Positions 51,848-60,726 of a DNA stretch of 64,000 nt are shown here, in pieces. Where the stretch lies: assembly GCF_948329515.1 (NCBI RefSeq), contig NZ_CAOJCN010000013.1, positions 1 through 64,000 on the forward strand, read 5' to 3'. The notes beneath the pieces are model-generated. The model had not been told where the DNA came from and searched no databases. It saw nothing but the letters and a program-made list of their open reading frames with translations. Positions within the stretch are counted from its first letter, which is position 1; each line of letters begins with the position of its first letter. The DNA comes from Cohnella rhizoplanae. Lineage in GTDB: Bacteria; Bacillota; Bacilli; Paenibacillales; Paenibacillaceae. A program made the translations under genes and the position numbers.

Positions 51848-52597
51848 ATGAAAATCATAGTGATCGGCGGCAGCGGATTGATCGGCAAAGGACTCGTACA
51901 AAACCTGAACAATCTCGGGCATGACGCGGTGGCGGCTTCCCCGTCTCTGGGCGTCAATTCGGTAACGGGCGAAGGGCTGGCTGCGGCGCTGACCGGCGCG
52001 CAGGTCGTCGTCGACGTCACCAACTCGCCTTCGTTCGAAGAGCGGGCGGTGCTGTCGTTTTTCGAGACGTCGACCAAAAATCTGCTGGCCGAGGCCGCGA
52101 AAGCGGGCGTGCGACACTATGTCGCCCTATCGATCGTCGGCACGGACCGGCCGCCCGGAAACGCCTATTTCAACGCCAAGATCGCCCAGGAAAAGCTAAT
52201 CCGGGCATCCCATATTCCTTACACGATCGTCCGAGCGACGCAGTTCTTCGAATTTGCCGGCGGCATCGCCTATACGGCGACGGAAGGCCAAACCGTCCGT
52301 TTGCCGTCCGCCGCCATGCAGCCGATCGCGGCCGCGGACGTGAGCGCGGCGCTGGCCGACTATGCGCTGGCGGAGCCCGCGAACGGCATTGTCGAAGTGG
52401 CCGGCCCCGAGAAGATCGGGATGGACGCGTTCGTCCGCCAATTTTTGAAGGCGACCGGGGATAATCGCGAGGTCGTCACGGACGACGAGGCAGGCTACTT
52501 CGGCGGGCAAGTGGACGATAGCTCGCTCGTTCCCGCGGAAGACAGCAAAGCGCGTATCGCGCCGACCCGTTTTGCGGATTGGCTTGCGCGCGCCTGA
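51848..52597 (+). CDS. NmrA-like NAD(P)-binding oxidoreductase
   Basis: 249 aa, atypical short-chain dehydrogenase. The nucleotide-binding motif is KIIVIGGSGLIGKGLVQNL. ALSIVGTDRPPGNAYFNAKI provides the Y-x-x-x-K-like segment with altered catalytic residues, as in NmrA and isoflavone-reductase-like proteins that sense or reduce with NADP. The ATG at 51848 follows AGGAGGAACGC; earlier in-frame codons have no site. Its promoter matches the ECF41 type, so it is the probable single target of the neighbouring sigma factor. Substrate unknown. Confidence 0.9.
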   Translation: MKIIVIGGSGLIGKGLVQNLNNLGHDAVAASPSLGVNSVTGEGLAAALTGAQVVVDVTNSPSFEERAVLSFFETSTKNLLAEAAKAGVRHYVALSIVGTDRPPGNAYFNAKIAQEKLIRASHIPYTIVRATQFFEFAGGIAYTATEGQTVRLPSAAMQPIAAADVSAALADYALAEPANGIVEVAGPEKIGMDAFVRQFLKATGDNREVVTDDEAGYFGGQVDDSSLVPAEDSKARIAPTRFADWLARA

Positions 52598-52622
52598 TCG
52601 CAGTAATTGAAGCCAATAGATC

Positions 52623-52664
52623 AAAAAACCGTCAACGCCGCGGCGTTGACGGTTTTTCTTTTTA
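52623..52664. terminator. bidirectional Rho-independent terminator
   Basis: A perfect 28-base palindrome (AACCGTCAACGCCG / CGGCGTTGACGGTT, 52627-52654) is flanked by an A-run and TTTTTCTTTTT. It lies between convergent genes. Confidence 0.85.
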
Positions 52665-52685
52665 TCGCCTGGACGAGCCTGCAGT

Positions 52686-53672
52686 CTAATACGCGGCTCT
52701 CGCCCTAACCATCGCGGCGACGGATGCGCGGAAGTCCGGACGCCCTTCGGCGTCCCACTTCAGCTCCGCGACGAACGTGTGCCGGTTGGGGTCGTACAGC
52801 GGATCGCCCTCGATCTCGCGGTATGTCCTCGCATGGAAGACGAGCAGGCAGGTCTCGCCGTCCTCCGCCACTGCGAAGCTATTGTGTCCCGGCCCGTACA
52901 GCCCGATCGACGGATCGGTCTCGAGGACCGGCCGTCCGGACTTGCGCCACGAGGCGGCGTCCAGCAGATCGGCGTCTTCGTCGGCCTCGAGCAGTCCCAT
53001 GCAGTAGTTGGCGTCTGTCGCGCTCGCCGAGTAGGAGAGGAACACCCGTCCGCCGCGGCGGACGAATGCAGGTCCCTCGTTGACCAGAAATCCGACGGTC
53101 TCCCAATCATACTCGGGGATCGTGAGCCGCGCGACCGGGCCTTCGAGCGTCCACGGGTTGCGCATGCGGGACAGATACAGATTGGAGTTGCCCGCGATGT
53201 CCGGGTCCTTCTGCGCCCAGGCGTAATACCTGGCGCCGCGGTGCTCGAACGTCGTCGCGTCCAGGGAGAAGCTCTCCCAAGCGGTACGGACCTGCCCTTT
53301 TTCCTCCCACTCCCCGACGGTCGGATCTTCCCCTCCGCACGCCAGCACGTACATGCGATGGTCGAACAATCCCTCGTTCGTCTCCGCCGTCCGTGCGGCG
53401 GCAAAGTATACGTACCACTTGCCCTCTATATAGTGGAGCTCTGGCGCCCAGATGTTGGCGCTGAGCATGCCCGTCTCGTGCTTGCGCCAGACAACCGACG
53501 GTACGGCGTCCGCGAGCCCTTCGAGCGTGCGGGACTTACGAATCTCGATGCGGTCGTATTCCGGCACCGAAGCGACGAAGTAGTAATGGCCGTCCGTATG
53601 ACGATGGATGAACGGGTCCGCGCGCTGTGCGATTAATGGCCTGACTTGCTTCTGCGAAGTATGAGTTTCCAT
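52686..53672 (-). CDS. glycoside hydrolase family 43
   Basis: 328 aa, five-bladed propeller glycosidase without signal peptide, so it acts on imported oligosaccharides. RADPFIHRHTDGHYYF places the general base Asp at 19, IWAPELHYIEGKWYVYFAA follows, and LVNEGPAFVRRGGRVFLSYS holds the candidate acid Glu. The family removes arabinofuranosyl or xylosyl residues. It closes an operon of a binding protein and two sugar permeases. The start site is weak (GCAGGTGCAGGG). Exact specificity is not readable. Confidence 0.92.
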   Translation of the reverse strand: METHTSQKQVRPLIAQRADPFIHRHTDGHYYFVASVPEYDRIEIRKSRTLEGLADAVPSVVWRKHETGMLSANIWAPELHYIEGKWYVYFAAARTAETNEGLFDHRMYVLACGGEDPTVGEWEEKGQVRTAWESFSLDATTFEHRGARYYAWAQKDPDIAGNSNLYLSRMRNPWTLEGPVARLTIPEYDWETVGFLVNEGPAFVRRGGRVFLSYSASATDANYCMGLLEADEDADLLDAASWRKSGRPVLETDPSIGLYGPGHNSFAVAEDGETCLLVFHARTYREIEGDPLYDPNRHTFVAELKWDAEGRPDFRASVAAMVRARAAY

Positions 53673-53705
53673 CCCTGCACCTGCTTTTCTGCGTTGTTTG
53701 CTCCG

Positions 53706-54548
53706 TCAGCCCTTTACGCCGCCGACCGTGAGGCCGGATACGAAGAAGCGTTGGAAAAAGATGAACACGGCCATGATCGGCACGATCGCAAGCACGGAGC
53801 CGGCGATGAGAATGTCGTAGTTGTTGCCGTATGGCGTCACGAGGCTGGCAAGGCCGATCGGCAGCGTGAGCTTCTCCCCTGAATTCAGCACGATGAGCGG
53901 CCAGACGAAGCTGTTCCAGCTCGCGAGCGACTGCACGATCGCCATCGCCCCGAAGGCGGGCGCCATGAGCGGCACGAAGATCTTGAAGAAGATGCCGTAC
54001 TCGGTGCATCCGTCGATCCGTCCCGCGTCCAGAAAATCGCGCGGCAAACCCGCCGCGAACTGCCTGAAGAAAAAGATCGGCAGCGGCGACACGACGAACG
54101 GCAGAATGACGCCGCCGAACGAATCGATCAGGTTAAAGGCGATCATCTGTTTGTATAACGGCAGCATGATCATCTCGACGGGGATCATCATGACGAGCAG
54201 CACGAACACGAACAGGATGTTGCGGCCGACGAACCGGTACATCGCGAGGCCATAGCCGACCATGGAGGACAGCAGCAGGCAGCAGACCGTATACACGATC
54301 GTGACGATCGCCGAATTTTTGTACCAGCCCATGTACTTGGCGGCGCCTGCCGAGAATATGAACGAGTAGTTGTGAAACGACAGCAGCTCCGGCTGCAGCT
54401 TGATATTCAATCCGTAGCGCAGCAGCTCCTTGGACGGCTTGAAGGAAGCGAGTGCCAGGCAGTAAAACGGGAATAGCGCCAGGACGGCCAGCGCAGCAAA
54501 CAACGCGAATAGAAGGAAAGTCTGCAAGGTCGTCTTTCTTGCGAGCAC
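53706..54548 (-). CDS. carbohydrate ABC permease, MalG/AraQ type
   Basis: 280 aa with six membrane segments and the EAA loop DAGRIDGCTEYGIFFKIFVP near residue 190, which contacts a shared ATPase of the MsmX type. No ATPase is encoded here, as is usual for such sugar importers in Firmicutes. It starts two bases after the end of the partner permease gene on the minus strand. Confidence 0.93.
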   Translation of the reverse strand: MLARKTTLQTFLLFALFAALAVLALFPFYCLALASFKPSKELLRYGLNIKLQPELLSFHNYSFIFSAGAAKYMGWYKNSAIVTIVYTVCCLLLSSMVGYGLAMYRFVGRNILFVFVLLVMMIPVEMIMLPLYKQMIAFNLIDSFGGVILPFVVSPLPIFFFRQFAAGLPRDFLDAGRIDGCTEYGIFFKIFVPLMAPAFGAMAIVQSLASWNSFVWPLIVLNSGEKLTLPIGLASLVTPYGNNYDILIAGSVLAIVPIMAVFIFFQRFFVSGLTVGGVKG

Positions 54549-54550
54549 GG

Positions 54551-55441
54551 CTATTCCTCCTTCTTGAACAATCCGAAAAATTGAAGCGCGACGAGATTCA
54601 ATATCATCATCGTGCCGAGCAGCGCGACGCCGATGGCCGAGCCGAGGCCGAGATTGTTCTGCTCGACGCCGTTGCGGTACAACAAGCCGATCATCGTGAG
54701 GCCGATGTCGTTGGGCGAACGGTTCCCGTTCCAGAGCATGAAGCTCTCCGTGAACATCGAGTAGCCGCCGTAGATGCTGATCGTAAGAACGTAGATCGCG
54801 ACCGGCTTCAGCAGCGGCAGCGTGATGGATTTGAATTTATGCCACGTGTTCGCGCCGTCGATCTCCGCGGATTCGTACAGCTCGCCGGGTATCGTCTGGA
54901 GCGCGGACAGGAAGTAGACGATGTTGATGCCGACGAACCGCCAAGTGGCGAGCACGACCAGCACGAGCATGCCCGTCGCAGAGCCGCCCATCCAGTTAAT
55001 CGTGTGCAAGCCGAACAGATGCCGGATCTGGTTCATGACCGAGTCGTCGAGCGAGCCGAATACGAGGCGGAACACGATGCCCGCCACGACGACCGAAGTC
55101 AGCGTCGGGACGAACAGCGCGGAGCGGAAAAAGGAGCTCCACCGCATGCGCGCCGAATTCAGCAGCACCGCCAGCACGAGCGGCAGCGGGATCAGGACGA
55201 GGAGCGTCCAGAGCGTATACCTGGTGCTGTTCCACAGCGCGGCGTAGAACGAATCGTCGTCCGCCATGCTCTCGTAATTGCTCCAGCCGACGAAGTGCGT
55301 CTGCCCGGGAAGCACCTCCTGGAAGCTCATCAGGAGCGTCGACGCCATCGGATACAGGAAAAAGACGGCGAGCGACAGCACGAAGGGGAGAACGAATACA
55401 TACGGCGCGATTCGCTGGGAATACAGCCAATTGGACCTCAT
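54551..55441 (-). CDS. carbohydrate ABC permease, MalF/AraP type
   Basis: 296 aa with six membrane segments; EAA loop ESAEIDGANTWHKFKSITLP. Typical N-terminal RIAPYVFVLPFVLSLAVFFL opens the first segment. Follows the binding-protein gene by 89 bases and forms the channel with the MalG-type permease. Confidence 0.93.
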   Translation of the reverse strand: MRSNWLYSQRIAPYVFVLPFVLSLAVFFLYPMASTLLMSFQEVLPGQTHFVGWSNYESMADDDSFYAALWNSTRYTLWTLLVLIPLPLVLAVLLNSARMRWSSFFRSALFVPTLTSVVVAGIVFRLVFGSLDDSVMNQIRHLFGLHTINWMGGSATGMLVLVVLATWRFVGINIVYFLSALQTIPGELYESAEIDGANTWHKFKSITLPLLKPVAIYVLTISIYGGYSMFTESFMLWNGNRSPNDIGLTMIGLLYRNGVEQNNLGLGSAIGVALLGTMMILNLVALQFFGLFKKEE

Positions 55442-55530
55442 TCCGTCGTTTCGCTCCTTTCCGTTCCGGATGCCGATGCCGCCGCGAGCTTATCGTGCGC
55501 GCGGCGGCTCCGGGCCGGGTAATGGTCATT

Positions 55531-56862
55531 TTACTTAATGCTTGCGGCTGCCTCGTCCAGCACCTGCTTGGGATCCTTAAGCTCGCTGAGCGCCTGGAAC
55601 ATCGCCTTGGTCTTGACCGCATCGGACACTGCCGGCGTCCGCTCGCCGATATTGGTCGGCGCGATCTCGGACTTCAGGCTCGAGAGGAACGTGAAGATGT
55701 CTTTGCCGAAGTAGTCCGTGTACTTGTTCGGCTCCTGCATCGCCGGGTCGGTCCACACGTCGGAACGGATCGGATCGAAGCCGAGCTGCTTCCAGATCTC
55801 GATATTGCCTTCCTTCGACAGCTTCGCATAGGCGAGGAACTTCTTCGCGAGATCCTGGTTTTTGGATTGCTTGGTGATCACGGTGCCCGTACCGCCCATG
55901 CCGGAGGAGCGCATCTCGCCTTGCTTGAATACCGGCATCGGCTTGATGACCAACTTGCCTTTGAGATCCTGCATGTAGTCCGTGAATCGGCCCATGTACC
56001 ACATCGGCATCCAGACCGATGCCGCGCCGCCTTTGTTCATGAAGCCGTAGTATTCCTCTGCGTGGTGGATGCCGCCCGGCGCCGGCACGGCGATCTTTTC
56101 CTTCACCAGCTTTTGCAGGTACGCGAGCGCTTCCACATTTTCCGCGCTATTGAGCGTGACGTTGCCGCTCTTGTCCAGGAAGTCCGACCCGTGCTGCACG
56201 ACCATCGGCCAGAAGGTCCATTGGTCCCCGGTTTCCACGGTTGTCATTGGCTTTCCCGTTTTCTCCAGCACCTGCTTGCCGGCCGTTTCATAGTCGTCCC
56301 AGGTCACGATATCGTCGGGATTAACCCCTGCCTGATCGAGAATCTCCTTGTTGTAATAAATGACCTGAGCGCCGACATGATAATCGATGCCGTAGTACTG
56401 ACCGTCCTTCGCATAGTTTTCTAGCCGCGACATGACCAGATTATCCTTCTCCGGCTCCACGATGTCGTTGAGCGGGACGAGCTGCGGGTCGCCTTTCAGA
56501 TAGTTGCCGACCTTGCTGATCTCGACGTCCGCCAGGTCCGGCCCTCCTTTGCCCGACTGCAGCGAGACCAGCAGCTTGTTGTGACTGTCGTCATACGGAA
56601 AGGTCGTCGCTTCCAGCTTGATCTGCTCGTTTGGATTCGCCTTGTTCCAGGATGCGGCCATGCTCTCAAGAAACTTTTGGTGAAGCTCATTAAACGTCCA
56701 GAAGACCAGCTTGGTCGCCTTGGCCGAAGTCTGGGCGGACGACGGCTTAGAGGATGCGCCGGCGGAGGCGGACGCGCCGTTATTATCGTTGTTGCCGCAT
56801 GCGGACATTGCCACTGCAGCCGCCAGCGTCAGCGCGAGCGAACCGTACGATCTTTTTTTCAT
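55531..56862 (-). CDS. sugar-binding lipoprotein (SBP family 1)
   Basis: 443 aa. Lipobox MSAC with Cys22, Ser/Ala-rich linker, then SBP_bac_1 fold with LVFWTFNELHQKFLESMA at the start and DQWTFWPMVVQHG in the middle. The ATG at 56862 is chosen, eight bases after AAGGGG; an ATG at 56868 is only two bases from it. It would deliver oligosaccharides, probably arabinosides given the GH43 partner (inference), to the two permeases downstream. First gene of the operon, divergent from its likely regulator. Confidence 0.93.
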   Translation of the reverse strand: MKKRSYGSLALTLAAAVAMSACGNNDNNGASASAGASSKPSSAQTSAKATKLVFWTFNELHQKFLESMAASWNKANPNEQIKLEATTFPYDDSHNKLLVSLQSGKGGPDLADVEISKVGNYLKGDPQLVPLNDIVEPEKDNLVMSRLENYAKDGQYYGIDYHVGAQVIYYNKEILDQAGVNPDDIVTWDDYETAGKQVLEKTGKPMTTVETGDQWTFWPMVVQHGSDFLDKSGNVTLNSAENVEALAYLQKLVKEKIAVPAPGGIHHAEEYYGFMNKGGAASVWMPMWYMGRFTDYMQDLKGKLVIKPMPVFKQGEMRSSGMGGTGTVITKQSKNQDLAKKFLAYAKLSKEGNIEIWKQLGFDPIRSDVWTDPAMQEPNKYTDYFGKDIFTFLSSLKSEIAPTNIGERTPAVSDAVKTKAMFQALSELKDPKQVLDEAAASIK

Positions 56863-56952
56863 TTCCATATCCCCTTCGTTCAGTCGGATTGGCCGTGCTC
56901 TGACTTGCTCAACGCAGCTTCCATCTCCTGCTAGGTTTTAATGAAAATAGGC

Positions 56953-57019
56953 TTGTAAGCGCTTTACAATTTGAATTATAATGGGTCTAAATCATAATTT
57001 ATATATTCAATTGAGTATA
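56953..57019. promoter_or_regulatory. regulator promoter with cre-like site and palindromic operator
   Basis: TTGTAA (56953-56958) and TATAAT (56977-56982) are 18 bases apart on the plus strand. TGTAAGCGCTTTAC (56954-56967) resembles a CcpA cre site and overlaps the -35. Further on, TATATTCAATTGAGTATA (57002-57019) is a pseudo-palindrome with one mismatched pair, a candidate operator for the GntR/LacI-type regulator. The region separates the sugar operon from the regulator gene. Confidence 0.55.
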
Positions 57020-57050
57020 AAAACATAATTTTTATGTGGAGTGTGAGAAC

Positions 57051-58112
57051 ATGGTGAGCAAAGTCGCGCTGTACAAGCAGATTCAGTCCGACATCAAGCA
57101 GAAGATCGCATCGGGCGTCTATCGTCCCAAGGATCGCATACCCTCCGAGCAAGAGCTCATGGACGCGTACAAGGTGAGCAAGATCACGGTCAAAAACGCG
57201 CTCGCGGAGTTGGCGGACGACGGACTGGTCGTGCGGATTCAGGGCAAGGGGACGTTCGTCGCCGCCGGCGCGTCGGCCGAGGACGCCTCCCCTGGAGCCG
57301 GACCTTCCGCGGAAGCCAGCCCGCTCGTGGGGTTTATCATACCGACGATGAAAACCGGCGTCATCCGCAAAATGGTGGACCATATGGAACGTTATCTCAA
57401 AGAAGCCGGCTATCAAATGATCCTGGGAATCACGCGCGAGTCGGCGGCCGAAGAATCCCGGACGATCCATGCCATGCTCGGCGCGGGCGTGCGGGGACTC
57501 GTCGTCTTCCCTACGGAGGACGAGAAGTACAACGAGTCGCTGTTGCGGCTCTCTCTCGACAAGTTTCCGTTCGTCTTTATCGACCGCTATCTGCGCAATA
57601 TCGAGACGAACACGATAACGTCCGACAACCTGGGCGGCGCCAAGACCGCCGTCGCCCACTTGCTGAACAAGGGCCACCGGGACATCGCGCTGCTCTCCCC
57701 GGAGAACGCGAATACGACCGTCGAGGATCGGACGGCCGGATGCGAGAAGGCATATATCGAGCATGGCATATCGATAGACAAAAGCCTCTGGTGCCACGTG
57801 CCGCTGCACATTCTGCGCAGCGAGGAGGCCCCGGAATACATTACTTCCTTCCTGGAGGACAGGCCTTCGGTGTCGGCGGTCTTCACCCTGACCGAGGAGG
57901 TCGCGAACTTGGCGGCGAGCGCCCTGGCCCGCTTGGGGCGATCCGGCGTCGAGCTCGTATCCTTCGACGATCCCGGCTTGCCGGGCGTACCTTATATCGC
58001 GCAGAACGAAGAAGAGATCGCGCGCGCCGCCGTCGCGCTCCTGGATGTCCAGATTCGCCGCGAGTACGACCCGCGGCAGATCGTCGTGCCCGTCGAGCTG
58101 GTGGTGCCCTGA
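57051..58112 (+). CDS. AraR-like GntR/LacI chimeric regulator
   Basis: 353 aa. GntR winged HTH at the N-terminus (about 1-72: IPSEQELMDAYKVSKITVKN) joined to a LacI-type sugar-binding domain (about 85-350: GFIIPTMKTGVIRKMVDHME, VFIDRYLR, DNLGGAKTAVAHLL). This chimera is the layout of AraR, the arabinose repressor. The ATG at 57051 has GGAGTG eight bases upstream. It diverges from the GH43/ABC operon, which it probably represses until its sugar is bound. Confidence 0.92.
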   Translation: MVSKVALYKQIQSDIKQKIASGVYRPKDRIPSEQELMDAYKVSKITVKNALAELADDGLVVRIQGKGTFVAAGASAEDASPGAGPSAEASPLVGFIIPTMKTGVIRKMVDHMERYLKEAGYQMILGITRESAAEESRTIHAMLGAGVRGLVVFPTEDEKYNESLLRLSLDKFPFVFIDRYLRNIETNTITSDNLGGAKTAVAHLLNKGHRDIALLSPENANTTVEDRTAGCEKAYIEHGISIDKSLWCHVPLHILRSEEAPEYITSFLEDRPSVSAVFTLTEEVANLAASALARLGRSGVELVSFDDPGLPGVPYIAQNEEEIARAAVALLDVQIRREYDPRQIVVPVELVVP

Positions 58113-58169
58113 GCGGCGGGGACCCTGAAAGCCATCGGAGCACCAGGAGACACTCGACGCCCCGTCAGG

Positions 58170-58880
58170 CTATTGACGCGCAGGCAGCAGCGGACGCAGC
58201 GCTTCCGCCCAATGCCTGTACCCCCGCTCCGACAGATGGCAGTAGTCCGGCGCGGTCTCCTGCGACAGCGTGCCATCGGCTTCGAGCAGCTGCGGACCGA
58301 TGTCCACGTACGTATACCCGCGCTCCTGCGCGATCGCCGCGTATCGGGCGTTGATCTCTGCGATCGCGGCCCGCCTTGGATGATCCGGCTCATGCTCGCG
58401 CGGCAGTACCCCCATGATCACGATCTTGGCGCTCGGCGCCTTGGCCTCCACGCGGTCGCAGATCGCCCGCAGACCCTCCGCGATCTCCTCCGGGCCGTTC
58501 GCCCGCGCGTTCTCCGTATCGCTCGTATTGTTCGTCCCGATCAGGATGACGACCATCTTGGGCGCGAGCCCGTCCAGCTGACCGTGATCGAGCCGCCAGA
58601 GCACGTTCTGCGTGCGGTCCCAGCCGAAGCCCAGGTTCAGGACCCGATAGGGAGCAAACACCGAATTCCACGCCTCCCGATTGCCGTGAACGGCTTCCGT
58701 CCCGGGCTCGCCTCCCCAGAAATGAGTGATGGAATCGCCGATCAGAACCACCTCCGGATCGATCGTCCGCTGCAGGCTCAGCACCTGCCCGTGCCGCGCC
58801 CACCAATCGTAAGAATCGTCTTCAAGCTTCGATACCGGGATGACTGCCGTGTTGATCGTCTCGCCGCTTCCGTTCGTCAT
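58170..58880 (-). CDS. SGNH/GDSL-type esterase
   Basis: 236 aa, flavodoxin-like SGNH hydrolase without signal peptide. Nucleophile Ser50 in VVLIGDSITHF (block I), Gly in GFGWDRTQN (block II), GTNN (block III) and Asp/His in PDYCHLSERGY (block V) are all present. The closest layout is the platelet-activating-factor-acetylhydrolase/sialate-esterase-like branch. The ATG at 58880 is six bases after GGAGGAG. It may remove acetyl groups from sugars handled by the adjacent operon (inference). Confidence 0.9.
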   Translation of the reverse strand: MTNGSGETINTAVIPVSKLEDDSYDWWARHGQVLSLQRTIDPEVVLIGDSITHFWGGEPGTEAVHGNREAWNSVFAPYRVLNLGFGWDRTQNVLWRLDHGQLDGLAPKMVVILIGTNNTSDTENARANGPEEIAEGLRAICDRVEAKAPSAKIVIMGVLPREHEPDHPRRAAIAEINARYAAIAQERGYTYVDIGPQLLEADGTLSQETAPDYCHLSERGYRHWAEALRPLLPARQ

Positions 58881-58932
58881 GGACATCTCCTCCTCCGCCG
58901 CCGCATGCTTCGCCCCTTAAGCCGAAGCTTAT

Positions 58933-59538
58933 TTATTTACCATTCATCGCGCCGATTGTCGAACCGTCAATCTCCCTGACCGCCGCCAGCAATCCCGCGA
59001 TCGCCTGTTCGGCCAGCCGCTCCGGCGTTACCTTGCGGCCTTCCTTGTTCCAGCTTTTCGTAATGCCGTATACGCTCCAGCTCAGCATCCCGGACATCGT
59101 CCGGGCCGTCTCTTCGTCCAGCCGCTCCTTTTGACCCAGCAGCAGCTCGAATACGCCATGGAGCATCTCGGTGACCTTGCTCTCGATGTAGGGGCTCATG
59201 GATTCATAGCTTCGCTGGCACTGCGTACTGAAGCTCATGTGAAAATCGCACAAGGTGACGATGATCGCGGTCAGCGTCTCGCGGTTCAGCTCGGCGTGGC
59301 AGGACAGCTTCTGCATGAGGCTCCCCTTGAACATGTGCGCGAAGGCATCGTCCATCAGCTCGTATTTGTCCGCGTAGTGCGCGTAGAAGGTCGCCCGGTT
59401 GATCGTCGCGCGTTTCGTGATGTCTCCGACGGTAATGTCCTTCAGATCCTTGTTCGGGACCAGCGAATGGAACGCGTCTAAAATAAGCTGCCTCGTGCGT
59501 TGTACCCGCGGATCGGTCTTAATCTTGTCCTCTTGCAT
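58933..59538 (-). CDS. TetR-family regulator
   Basis: 201 aa. TetR HTH (about 10-58: ITVGDITKRATINRATFYAH) with a C-terminal dimer/ligand domain of the DhaS-like type. The ATG at 59538 follows GGGAGG; an upstream start at 59562 is less likely. It diverges from the DoxX gene, and a palindrome between them is a likely operator. Confidence 0.92.
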   Translation of the reverse strand: MQEDKIKTDPRVQRTRQLILDAFHSLVPNKDLKDITVGDITKRATINRATFYAHYADKYELMDDAFAHMFKGSLMQKLSCHAELNRETLTAIIVTLCDFHMSFSTQCQRSYESMSPYIESKVTEMLHGVFELLLGQKERLDEETARTMSGMLSWSVYGITKSWNKEGRKVTPERLAEQAIAGLLAAVREIDGSTIGAMNGK

Positions 59539-59657
59539 GGCTGCCGGCCTCCCTTTTAGCAAGACTTAGCCTACAATTCGGCCCGATTGTCGCTTAAGCG
59601 ATATTCCGCGCCAACTTGACGGTTGTATGCCGGTCAAAGCTATCTTATCATAGCCTA

Positions 59658-59671
59658 AGCAACAGGTGTTG
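59658..59671. promoter_or_regulatory. TetR-type palindrome GCAAC-N4-GTTGC
   Basis: Perfect 5-base arms (59658-59662 and 59667-59671), nearly extended by TAA/ATA outside. It lies 36 bases before the DoxX gene, in a position to block transcription. Confidence 0.5.
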
Positions 59672-59707
59672 CATAAGTTGTACGATATCGAGAGGGGTTC
59701 GAAAAAA

Positions 59708-60067
59708 ATGGCACTGGTACTTCAGATCCTCCTGATCGTCGCGTTCGCGGCTTCGGGATTCACCAAGGTGGCGGGCGTCAAAATGCAGGTCGACAGCTTC
59801 AGTAAGCTGGGACTGCCGCAGTGGTTCCGCGTCGTGACGGGACTGCTGCAGCTCGTCGGCGTCGCCGCGCTCGTCGCGGGCTTCTGGCGAGACAGCTGGA
59901 CCGCATGGGGCGCCGTTCTGATCGGCGCCATCATGCTCGGCGCCGTCCTATTCCACGTGCGCGCCAAGGACAAGTTCGGCGCGATCGCGCCGGCGCTGGT
60001 GCTGGCCGCGCTCGCCATCGTGCTCGCCGCGCTGCTGGGCTCCGACCTGGGCGACTTCCCGAACTAA
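59708..60067 (+). CDS. DoxX-family membrane protein
   Basis: 119 aa with four membrane segments. It opens with LLIVAFAASGFTKVAGVKMQ, typical of the DoxX/YphA-like family. GAGAGGGG precedes the ATG by ten bases. DoxX proteins are linked to redox or thiol stress and quinone-related functions, but this small type is uncharacterised. Divergent TetR gene; the terminator at 60122-60152 follows. Confidence 0.88.
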   Translation: MALVLQILLIVAFAASGFTKVAGVKMQVDSFSKLGLPQWFRVVTGLLQLVGVAALVAGFWRDSWTAWGAVLIGAIMLGAVLFHVRAKDKFGAIAPALVLAALAIVLAALLGSDLGDFPN

Positions 60068-60121
60068 GGCACGCGCGAGTGCGTGGGTGATTGAGCTATT
60101 GAGCAAGTAAGTGAGAGGGTC

Positions 60122-60152
60122 AAAAACCGTCAACGCTGTTGGCGGTTTTTTT
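60122..60152 (+). terminator. Rho-independent terminator of the doxX gene
   Basis: AAAAACCGTCAAC pairs with GTTGGCGGTTTTTTT around a three-base loop (one G-U pair). It lies 55 bases after the DoxX stop. Confidence 0.85.
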
Positions 60153-60189
60153 CGTGTGCGCCGGGGAAGCCCGCGGATGCTGGGCGCGA

Positions 60190-60600
60190 ACGCTCATGCG
60201 CTTCCCCTCGACAGCACTTTGGCGGATTTGTCCGCGCCACTCGCTCATGTGCTTTCCCTCGACAGCACTTTGGCAGATTTGTCCGCGCGCTCGCTCATGT
60301 GCTTTCCCTCGACAGCACTTTGGTGGATTCATCCCCGCCGCTCGCTCATGTGCTTCCCCTGGACAGCACTTTGGTGGATTCGTCCGCGCCGCTCGCTCAT
60401 GTGCTTTCCCTCGACAGCACTTTGGCAGATTTGTCCGCGCGCTCGCTCATGTGCTTTCCCTCGACAGCACTTCGGAGGATTCGTCCGTGCCGCTCGCTCA
60501 TGTGCTTTCCCTCGACAGCACTTTGGCTGATTCGTCCGCGCCGCTCGCTCATGTGCTTTCCCTCGACAGCACTTTGGCCGATACGTCTGCGCGCTTTGTC
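60190..60600. repeat. 50/51-bp tandem repeat array, eight copies
   Basis: CGACAGCACTT-type words recur at 60209, 60260, 60310, 60361, 60412, 60462, 60513 and 60564, so the period is 50 or 51 bases. Each unit reads roughly CTCGCTCATGTGCTTTCCCT, CGACAGCACTTTGG, then a small dyad such as GCGGATTTGTCCGC. AGCAC and GTGCT at the ends of a unit can also pair. The alternation of 50 and 51 breaks any reading frame, so coding is unlikely. The array fills most of the gap between doxX and the KAS III-like gene. Confidence 0.85.
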
Positions 60601-60726
60601 AAAATTTAAGCCTCCCGCTCGAAAAACGATGGTACCATGAATAGTTGGTACTACCCGGTTCGCGTTCGTTCCGGCACAATGAATGTAAGGAACGAAAGCG
60701 CCAAAACCGGAAGGAGATGCGCCACC

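Noticed and set aside
60190..60600. CRISPR array
   Set aside because: The repeats are contiguous with no unique spacers and no cas genes are present.
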